Of a DNA stretch of 64,000 nt, positions 56,495-64,000 are shown piece by piece. The DNA is taken from NCBI GenBank assembly GCA_013368445.1, contig JAACJO010000019.1, forward strand, positions 372,001 through 436,000, read 5' to 3'. Within the stretch, counting starts at the first letter, position 1. Every line of letters starts with the position of its first letter. Source of the DNA: Leucocoprinus leucothites. Its lineage: Eukaryota; Basidiomycota; Agaricomycetes; Agaricales; Agaricaceae. Below the pieces are notes generated by a model. It was not told the DNA's origin. It worked only from the letters and a program-made list of their open reading frames with translations, and did no database searches. The position numbers were made by a program, and so were the translations under genes.

Positions 56495-58412
56495 TGTGAC
56501 GCGAAAACCGAAAATAAACAAGAAATACTAATATTTTCGCGATTTCACACTTAGTATTATAAAAGAATAATGCTATGCCTAAGAGCCCTATAGTGCGATA
56601 GCGGTGTAGCTACAAAGCTACTTACTAAGAAGTAATACGGTCAACCAATACAGCAGGCAAGACTGGTAATCTAGTACAGCTGTCCACTATTGTGAACCGT
56701 TCCGGGGATTCGAACCCTTGACTTCAGGACACCGCATCTCCGAATTACTGCTTTAGGACTCGAGGGAAACCTCTGTGCCAAGAACAATCCGAATGATCTA
56801 AAAATAAGGACCAAGGTCTAGAACCGGATCAGAAGAACCAATGGACCGGTTAACAGACAACAATCCACGTTTTCCACATGTACAAGACAGGAACCTAGCT
56901 ACCCCACTGCTTAGCTACGTCATTTCTGCACTGCTCAGTCATCCAACTGTACTGGCCAAAGCAAACCGATGGTCGCATTGACGTGTCAGGGGTCCTCAGT
57001 TAAAGAAAATATCACAGCCGAAATGCTTACCCATGATTAAAAAAGGATTAATGAAAGAAACTCGCATGGTAGCTACTCCGCTACCCATATGACAACCTAG
57101 CGATCAAACGGACCTACCAGTCGGCATCACATCGTAAAAGTATACCCAGTCAAATCCAGGACAATTCAGTCAATTTCTATTAGTCAATTTCGAGTCATAC
57201 AGTGGCTCAAAAAACTGTCCCAATGTTTTCGCATTTTGGACATATTTGCTAATACCAGGGCAGATATATGGCCTAGCATCCTGAAAATATTCACACAGGT
57301 ACCTTGACATATTGGGCGCATATATTCCCATGATCACATGACCTTGTCCATCAATGAATTAATAATGAATTATCGAAAATATCTACTCATTGGGACAGTT
57401 TTTTGACCCCCTGTCAGCCTCCCAGTATCTACCTTGTAACATGCCAGGGGAGCATCAGGGCAGGCGTGGGAGTAATAAACAAGATCATGTGACCTTGGTT
57501 GACATGTTGAGATGGCTACAACTGTCTTTCTTCCTGCCACTACATCATGAAAGCTATCTCCTCTACCCAATACTCCCAAGTCACTTCTCTTCTCAAAGAT
57601 GGCTATTCCTTGCGCCAGATTGAACATAAAACTGGTCTAGGAAAGTCTACTGTTGGGAGGATCAAGAAAGAAGTTGATGGGGACAAGGAAAACAACAAGG
57701 GAGGACGTCCTTCCAAGCTTTCTCCTCGTGATAAAAAAGCAATAATTCACCAAATAACCTCTGGAAAGCTAGACAATGCTGTCTAGGCTACAACTTTTTC
57801 GTCTATTTTCGTATCTCTCAAATAATATAAAAAGGGCCCGACAGCGTGCAGATAGGCAAGGAATCCTATGCCTCCGTAGTGCTATAGGGTGTGCAGACCA
57901 CAAACTAAGCATTTGTCGAGTGAATAAGTGATCAACCTTCTAAGAGAACTCTAACAGGAAAGACTCCTACTAGTCAATCTAAGAAATATCCCAAGACGTC
58001 TTGAGTTCAACCTAGCATCACAGCGAAGTAGCTACCAAGCTAAGAGAGCTTGTAGTTAAAGTGTATAGACCGCACCAGCACCAGTGTGTGACTGAGTGGG
58101 TGATTATAGACAAGGTCCAGTTGACCTTAGAGGGAGACAGAGACGGCTTCAGGATAAAAGATCTTAGCTATAGCAGTCAACTAAGAGTCACAAACTGTGC
58201 ACTTAATCAGGATCCTAGTACAGTGTTCGAGGATTTCCCAAAGTAAATAAAACAGCATTTAGTTCCATCGCACATTTTGCATTATTCAGCAGTAATTACA
58301 TAAATCCTCATCAACTTCTCATACTTCCCCTTGAATTCGTTAGAGGTTACATTCTAGCTACCTAGCTAGTACTCCACTTGATGTTATATCCATATGTCAA
58401 AGAACCTCTACA
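56495..58412 (+). mobile_element. Gypsy-2-family solo LTR with a mariner fragment inside
   Basis: TGTGACGCGA...CCTCTACA, flanked by GCGC and GCAC (4-base duplication with one transition). It is more decayed than the Gypsy-2 LTRs, with many CG to TG/CA changes. About 19 LTR bases are missing at the right side of the mariner fragment. Confidence 0.9.
57200..57793 (+). mobile_element. Truncated Tc1/mariner copy
   Basis: Left end CAGTGGCTCAAAAAACTGTC after TA at 57198. It contains one long terminal repeat and the first 79 transposase codons (57547-57786, MKAISSTQYSQVTS...), and ends abruptly where LTR sequence resumes at about 57797. The DDE domain and the other terminal repeat are missing, so it is a deletion derivative. 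Confidence 0.85.
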
Positions 58413-58448
58413 GCACCAGCTTAGGACCGGGCCAGCATCACTATAACA

Positions 58449-58888
58449 TTAAGTAGAAACGATCCTTCTCTGTTAGCACAGAGCTGTTACTTTGCCCAGT
58501 AACCCAACAACGTTGCAAACACTGTCGATTTGGGTTATCACGGTTATCGCACAAGCTGTCCCAAAACTATGGTGCATAACAACAAAGAGAGGATCAACAC
58601 ACATTGCCAACTAGTGGAATAGTTGAGGATCACTCTTATTGATCTGAGCGATTACCCACGCTCTTAAAACATTTGGAGGCTTGTGAGAGCTAAGGTCATT
58701 GTACCTGAATCTCAAATAAGATACCAGACCCGAGGGTAGATACTCAGAAGGGAGAAATTTGCCAGAAAATTTGGCATATCTCTGAAGATTACTAGACCCA
58801 AGGGTAAATACTCGGAAGACAGTTTATTTGTTGAAAGTCTTAAGAGACTATAAATACACAGTCCTAGTGACTATAAAGGTGAGTCCAT
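58449..58888 (+). repeat. Leader of an older Gypsy-3 sibling
   Basis: Nearly the same as 59551-59990, with differences mostly of the CG to TG/CA kind. It is cut by the younger element at GAGTCCAT; in the younger leader the sequence continues AGCGAC. Confidence 0.85.
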
Positions 58889-59550
58889 TGTTATGTATAT
58901 TGATTATATCTAGCATTTGTTCTATCTATAACACGAAGTCGATATTAGCTTTACTTAAGTAATATCGCAATTATGTTTCTTCTTATTTGTTCTTGTATTT
59001 TCTCATTTGTTTTGACTCGTTTACTTTGTATGGTTACGACTCGTTATGACTTGTTTGGTTTTGTTTGTATTTTGATGACATGTGATTGTTAAATATAGCG
59101 GCGCTATATTTGGACTTATCTTGTGATCGATCAGATGATCAAAGAAGAACTTCTTTAGAAGAACTTCTAAAGCTTCTTTGACAGATCGCGTCTTATATAG
59201 TTTAATTAGCGTTAGGGAAGCTGTACGCTTCTCTTCTTTCATTAGAAGCCCTTAGCCCTAGTTAATAATAGATACCGACTTGTATCGTATATAAGTCGTC
59301 GACATCTACCAAGGAGAAACATCGTTTCTACTTGGTTAGGTGGAGACTCAATACGAGCCTTTATCTATACAAAGTCGAATTGAACTTAAGCTCTAAGATC
59401 TCAATTACTAAAGTCTTAACTCTATAATCGCCGTATTATAACTCTGACTTAGTAAACGACTTTGTCGCTTACCGAGAAGGAGTCCCCTTTGATAAGATCA
59501 ACTCGATACTTATCGCGCCAGCTTAGGACCGGGCCGGCGTCACTATAACA
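58889..59550 (+). repeat. Gypsy-3 5' LTR (family A)
   Basis: 662 bases, TGTTATGTAT...CACTATAACA. It has a TATA box at 59288, a 9-base-arm palindrome at 59091-59111, and AAGAACTTCTTTAG repeats near 59140-59180. Confidence 0.93.
59288..59333 (+). promoter_or_regulatory. Gypsy-3 TATA box and self-primer (predic­ted RNA start 59321)
   Basis: TATATAA at 59288-59294. The sequence 59321-59333 (ATCGTTTCTACTT) is the exact reverse complement of 59553-59565, two bases past the LTR end. The TATA box is 27-33 bases upstream of 59321, the usual distance. ATGs are absent from here to 61145. Confidence 0.7.
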
Positions 59551-59552
59551 TT

Positions 59553-59565
59553 AAGTAGAAACGAT
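59553..59565 (+). other. Gypsy-3 primer binding site (self-priming type)
   Basis: AAGTAGAAACGAT, complementary to 13 bases inside the LTR. No TGG start for a tRNA primer. Confidence 0.68.
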
Positions 59566-60110
59566 CCTTCTCTGTTAGCACAGAGCCGTTACTTTGCCCA
59601 GTAACCCAACAACGTTGCAAACACTGTCGATTTGGGTTATCGCGGTTATCGCACAAGCTGTCCCAAAACTATTGTGCATAACAACGAAGAGAGGGTCGAC
59701 ACACATTGCCAACTAGTGGAATAGTTGAGGATCACTCTTATTGATCTGAGCGATTACCCACGCTCTTAAAACATTTGGAGGCTTGTGAGAGCTAAGGTCG
59801 TTGTACCTGAATCTCAAATAAGATACCAGACCCGAGGGTAGATACTCGGAAGGGAGAAATTTGCCAGAAAGTTTGGCATATCTCTGAAGAATACCAGACC
59901 CGAGGGTAAATACTCGGAAGACAGTTTATCTGTTGAAAGTCTTAAGAGACTATAAATACACAGTCCTAGTGACTATAAGGTGAGTCCATAGCGACTATAA
60001 ACTAATTTTCCAACCACGGCAGAATCAAACTGCAAGTGTGATAATTGTCTTAAGGACAATTTACCATTTAAGACCATACCAGGTGTCTCTATAGGCACCC
60101 ATAAACATAG
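59566..60110 (+). other. Gypsy-3 leader with two CCGAG...CTCGG stem-loops
   Basis: Non-coding leader without ATG. Two near-identical 29-base repeats (about 59823-59851 and 59893-59919) each form a CCGAG/CTCGG hairpin, at 59832-59849 and 59900-59917. A possible intron runs from GTGAGT at 59980 to ACATAG at 60110. Confidence 0.5.
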
Positions 60111-61145
60111 TCCACAACGGACCCAACAGAATTTGCAAGACAAGTTGAAATCTTCGCAAGAAGAGAATTTCCAGAAGAATCCTACAGTACCTACTACAGT
60201 GAAACCCGAAGAACAAGGTTCTACAGAAGTAAAGGGTCAGGAAGATTCTATTACATCAAAGAACACGAAGGGAAAGTTGCCTACGTCCCAATCAAGAAAG
60301 AACAAGAAGGAGTCCTTGAAGCCGAATACGCAGCAGTTGGTCACAAGCAGCTTCACAGAACTGTCAAACAACAAATTGAAAAAGGAGCTGGTCTTGAAGA
60401 ACTTCGAGACGTTACCGAAGAACAGTACATTGAAGAAGCAAAAAGAAGACAAACTCCATTTCCAGAAACCCCTGCAGAATCTAGCAGGACCATCGAACCA
60501 GAACCAATCCTTGACATTATCCCAAGAACTGAAGACACCTCACAAGACAATCATTCAGAGCCCAGAATTGACACTCCAAGTTCAGAAGAATCTGAATTTG
60601 ACGAAGAAGACGAAGAAGAAGACGAAGAAGGAACAGATAGTGGAGAAAGAAGCCAACAAGAATCTGAAGGAAATCGAACAGAAGAGGAAGCAGAAGCACT
60701 CGCAAGGACAATCGATAATCTTAAACTTAAATCCCCAGAGAAACCCAGACTCGATAGACCCCCTTCTTACTCCTCGAGCCCAGCCTTTGGACATAGCCCA
60801 AGGTTCCTCAGTCCCATTACGAACCCTATCCCCTTTAGCTTTACCAATTCCCCCACCGGTATTGCCAGTACCAGTACCTTACCAACAACCAATCCCAACA
60901 TTACTACAGCCAGTACCACCATCACCGTACCCACTAACACCCAAACAAAAGGGAAAGCAAAGGCAGTTCTCACCAACACAGGAGGTTCTTCAAATCGAAG
61001 AAGCCCCACACCGCCACCACCAAATCCTCAAGGAGGACCACCAAGTCCCGGAGGTAATCCACCTGGAGGACCAGGAGGACCAGGAGGACCAGGAGGACCA
61101 GGAGGAGGACCACCAAATCCTAATCCGAACCCCCCGCCAAACCCA
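60111..61145 (+). other. AUG-less open extension upstream of Gypsy-3 gag
   Basis: 345 codons open in the gag frame after a stop at 60108, with no ATG in any frame. It reads like protein: acidic runs (SEESEFDEEDEEEDEEGTD), then Thr/Pro-rich, then Gly-Gly-Pro repeats just before the gag ATG. ACG at 60117 is the first near-cognate start. It could be a non-AUG-initiated Gag extension. Confidence 0.5.
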
Positions 61146-62342
61146 ATGGCACAACCTCAAGCAGGATTCCAGCTTAAGTACCCAAAGCCCAACAGGTTTG
61201 ATGGCAACCCAAGCTATTACAGACCATGGATGGCCGAAGTCGAACTCTACTTCGACTCATATGGTGTCACAGATGACCAATCAAGAGTCAACTACACCCT
61301 TGGATTACTCGATGGAGCTGCCAAGTTATGGCAACAGGATTACAGACTTAGTCAAGCAACTGCAGCTACCCAAGCAGGATACACCCCACACACCTTCGAT
61401 CAGTTCAAGAATGCGCTCGAACAGTCATTCGCTCCAACACAACAGAGCTTTGAGGCTGAAAGAGAGCTCCGCTATTACAGACAACGAAACAAATACATCG
61501 AAGAATACATCGCCAATTTTTCCGTCCTCGCCTCACGTGCAGGACTTACTGACAGCACTTCTCTCCGATCCTACTTCGCCGAAGGACTTGACAACAACGT
61601 CAGATTCGAAGCAATCCGAGCTGACCCCCAAACCCTCGCAGAATGGAAAACAGCTGCAAGACAGGCATACAAAGTTGTCCAAGAGCAAAAGAGATACCGC
61701 ATTGGAAATTCTAATCCAGGATCTTCAAATAGATCAAGAAAGACCAAAAAGAATAGTAGACAACATGGATCCCAACCATGATATAATGACGTCTATAGTC
61801 AACCCCTATCTAGACCCAGACGATCCGAGTGGGACATGGATATCGACAGAATATCAAGAGGAATATACCGATTATCAATCGAAGATGATCGGGAAGCAGA
61901 CGACGGAGGTATATACGAACTTGGCGCAGAGGATGATGATAATCCTGAAGAAGAGGAGAGTGAAGGAGAAGACATCAATCAAACGTACAATGAAGGACCA
62001 AGCAACACAGACAGAGATGTCTATGGGTCACTATACTCCCACATCATCAATAACGTTCTCACCGACGAACAAAGAGTTGCACTCAAGAGAGGAGAATGCT
62101 TCTTCTGCCACAAGAAAGGACATTTCGCTAAATCTTGTCCGGCAAGGAAGGTTTGGTTTAAGTCAAGAGGAAAGACAAACATGGGATCGAAGCAGATGCA
62201 GAAGTCCCAGTCCAAACCGAAACAAGGGAATCGTAGACCTTTCAAGCCTAAAAGGAAAGATCCAGATGCCATGGTTTACGAAATAGAACAAGCTAGTGAT
62301 GAAGACGACCCATTTCAAGAATACTCAAATGAAAATTTTTGA
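61146..62342 (+). pseudogene. gag: Gypsy-3 Gag, one nonsense codon
   Basis: Starts at the first ATG after the predicted RNA start. The capsid-like region is KYPKPNRFDGNPSYYRPWMA... with FAPTQQSFEAERELRYYRQR, typical of Gypsy Gag. TGA at 61779 interrupts it after HGSQP; the frame then stays open through an acidic region, the zinc knuckle CFFCHKKGHFAKSC and a basic tail to TGA at 62340. CGA is the likely ancestor of the inner stop. Pol follows in the -1 frame through A AAT TTT. Confidence 0.85.
62333..62339 (+). promoter_or_regulatory. Gypsy-3 gag/pol -1 slippery heptamer
   Basis: A AAT TTT directly before TGA in the gag frame; the -1 frame opens into pol. The context GAAAATTTTT is the same as at the Gypsy-2 pro/pol junction (26202-26211). 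Confidence 0.75.
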
Positions 62343-64000
62343 GTACTCACGAAGATCAGATAGACATCATCGATCTTCAATCAAACAAAGGATTAACAGT
62401 ACATGTACCAATATTGCTCCATACAACTAGAGCAAAACACAATCTACAAGCACTACTAGACTCAGGAGCTAGTGGAGAATTTATCGACCCACAACTAGTC
62501 GATACCTACAACTTGCCAAAATTCAAGATGAAAAAGGCAATCAAAATCCGTAATGCCGATGGAACACAAAACCTATCAGGAAGTTGTACTCACTATACAA
62601 AATTAAAAATAGAAGTGAACAACAAAATTATGACGATCTCACCAAGAATAGTCAAACTTGGATCAAACCAACTATTCTTAGGAATCACATGGTTAAAGAG
62701 ATTCAATCCCGATGTTGATTGGCAGAAACTGTCATTACGTTGGCGAGATGAAAATTCTCATACAATCAAATTAACCAAAGCGAAAACTGATTCCATCAAT
62801 CAGTTGTATTATGAAATCAATGTGAAATCTAACACATCACAACAACTTCACAACTCGGCTACTAAACCTAAAAAGGAATCAGACCCTGTGAAAGCCGTAC
62901 CAAAGAAATTTCATCAGTTTCTCAAAGTCTTCAACAAAGACGAATCTGAGAAATTACCACCCAGATGTCCTTGGGATCATAAAATCGAGACTATACCAGA
63001 ATTCGAACCCAAGCGAATGCCAGTTTATCACCTGACACCTCAGGAAAGAACTGAACTTGACAAGTTTATTTCCGAAAATCTACGAAAGGGATATATTCGG
63101 AAATCCAAATCACCAATGGCCTCTTCTTTCTTCTTTGTAGGAAAGAAAGGAGGAGACTTATGTCCATGCCAAGATTATCGATTCCTTAACAAGAATACAA
63201 TAAAGAATGCTCACCCAATACCGAGCATATCACGAATCATGGATAAACTCAAAGGATCTAATTGGTTCACCAAGTTAGATGTCCGACTAGGATATAATAA
63301 TGTTCGAATCCATGAAGGACATGAATGGAAAGCGGCATTCCGCACTCCAAATGGGTTATATGAACCCACAGTCATGTTCTTTGGAATGACAAATTCCCCT
63401 GCTACCTTCCAATCCATGATGGATCACATCTTTAAAGACCTTACTGAGAAAGGCGGAGTTATTATTTACATGGATGACATCCTTATCCATGCGAAAACAA
63501 AGGAACAACTCGAAAGACTTACTAAACAAGTCTTGAAGATTCTACAACAAAACGAGCTGTATTTAAAGACTGAGAAATGCGAATTCGAGAAGCAACGCCT
63601 AGAGTACCTCGGAGTTATCATAACTCCTGACTCTATCGAGATGGACCCCATTAAACTTAAGGGAATACAGGATTGGCCTGTACCCAAGTCTGTCCGAAAT
63701 ATCTGACAATTCATTGGATTTTGCAACTTCTATCGCAAATTCATTCACAACTTCTCAGCTATCGCACAACCACTTAACGCATTACTTTGTAAAACAACGA
63801 AATTCGAATGGAACTCAGAAGCACAGAAAAGCTTTGAGAAGCTCAAGGAACAATTCCTTAAGCAACCTATACTTCAAATAGTTGACGAATCAAAACCATT
63901 CGAAATCGAATGTGATGCTTCCGCATTTGCTACTGGTGCAGTACTACTCCAAAGAGATTCAAATGGAGATAAGCACCCTGTGGCTTATTATTCACAAACC
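62333..64000 (+). pseudogene. pol: Gypsy-3 Pol (protease, RT, start of RNase H), one nonsense codon, cut by window
   Basis: Begins by -1 overlap with gag. Protease LLDSGASGEFID at about 62456. Reverse transcriptase with the family blocks KLDVRLGYNNVRI and FFGMTNSPATFQ, and catalytic YMDD near 63470. TGA at 63704, after SVRNI where Arg is usual, breaks it; coding continues FIGFCNFYRKFIHNF through the RNase H start (CDASAFATGAVLLQ) to the window edge. The integrase lies outside. Confidence 0.88.

Larger units (their letters stand above)
55864..58448 (+). mobile_element. Family-A LTR of an older Gypsy-3 sibling, with nested insertions
   Basis: LTR sequence at 55864-56494 and 58417-58448 (with GCGC/GCAC at the junction), interrupted by a Gypsy-2-family solo LTR. 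It is followed by the same leader sequence (58449-58888) as Gypsy-3, so it is a 5' LTR, not a solo one. The rest of that sibling should lie to the right of Gypsy-3, outside the window. Confidence 0.85.
58889..64000 (+). mobile_element. Gypsy-3: Ty3/Gypsy element, right end outside window
   Basis: LTR, PBS, long leader, gag, and pol through RT into RNase H. Two nonsense codons (TGA at 61779 and 63704) are the only lesions seen. It is inserted in the leader of an older copy of its own family. Confidence 0.93.

Noticed and set aside
60133..62286. A 717-codon open frame overlapping the whole Gypsy-3 gag region in the +1 frame
   Set aside because: It begins with TTG and its composition looks like a shifted reading of gag codons. 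Gag uses few codons with T in second position, which removes most +1 stops. The capsid blocks, zinc knuckle and slippery junction all lie in the other frame. A gene here cannot be fully excluded.
1..64000. CRISPR arrays, rRNA and complete tRNA genes
   Set aside because: None seen. The repeats are LTRs, terminal inverted repeats and the Gypsy-2 dyad, and the organism is a eukaryote.

Overview
This looks like a transposon graveyard from a filamentous basidiomycete, most likely an agaricomycete. The evidence is short GT-AG introns of about 47-62 bases, Ty3/Gypsy chromoviruses of the Tf1/sushi type, a Helitron, a hAT element, Tc1/mariner copies, and remnants of two host gene families expanded in mushroom genomes: alpha-kinases, and NACHT-type NLR-like STAND NTPases. 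I could not name a species. I see no intact host gene.

Layout: 1-2172 is a family-A LTR split by a Tc1/mariner element (320-1912). 2182-5644 is a dead alpha-kinase gene split by a solo family-B LTR. 5840-14790 is an NLR-like fragment split by Gypsy-1 (6074-14071), an apparently intact chromovirus. 15505-18101 holds decayed coding sequence. 17640-39369 is a second NLR-like pseudogene whose halves are separated by a hAT pseudogene (19794-37021), and the hAT is split by Gypsy-2 (21864-36214), a 14.35 kb element that looks intact. 41363-42312 holds LTR fragments. 43525-49623 is a dead Helitron RepHel gene split by another solo family-B LTR. 49822-55863 is a decayed chromovirus on the minus strand. 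55864-58448 is a family-A LTR holding a solo Gypsy-2 LTR, which itself holds a truncated mariner. 58889-64000 is Gypsy-3, lightly damaged, of the same family as the LTR at the window start; it is inserted in the leader of an older sibling and runs off the right edge.

The most interesting content lies in how the Gypsy elements are built. (1) Gypsy-2 carries 15 exact copies of a dyad, TAGC-N6-GCTA, spread over LTRs, all coding regions and introns, where about 0.2 would be expected by chance. (2) Gypsy-2 carries two spliced genes on the opposite strand between pol and the 3' LTR. Gypsy-1 carries one, with a Zn(II)2Cys6-like cysteine pattern, and its decayed minus-strand relative carries a counterpart in the same place. 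(3) gag, pro and pol lie in successive -1 frames joined by slippery heptamers that touch the upstream stop codon: two in Gypsy-2, one in Gypsy-3, and an A-run in Gypsy-1. (4) Gypsy-1 and Gypsy-3 show Tf1-like self-priming complementarity, 11 and 13 bases, each starting three bases after the 5' LTR. In Gypsy-3 the predicted RNA 5' end is 33 bases downstream of the start of a TATA box. (5) From the predicted promoter to the first gag AUG there is no ATG in any frame, for about 1.0 kb in Gypsy-2 and 1.8 kb in Gypsy-3, although the gag frame is open far upstream of that AUG.

Old copies are CpG-poor and are killed mainly by C-to-T or G-to-A changes with few indels. The four differences I found between the two Gypsy-1 LTRs are all CpG transitions. 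This points to methylation-linked decay. All homology calls are by eye from motifs; no search was run.
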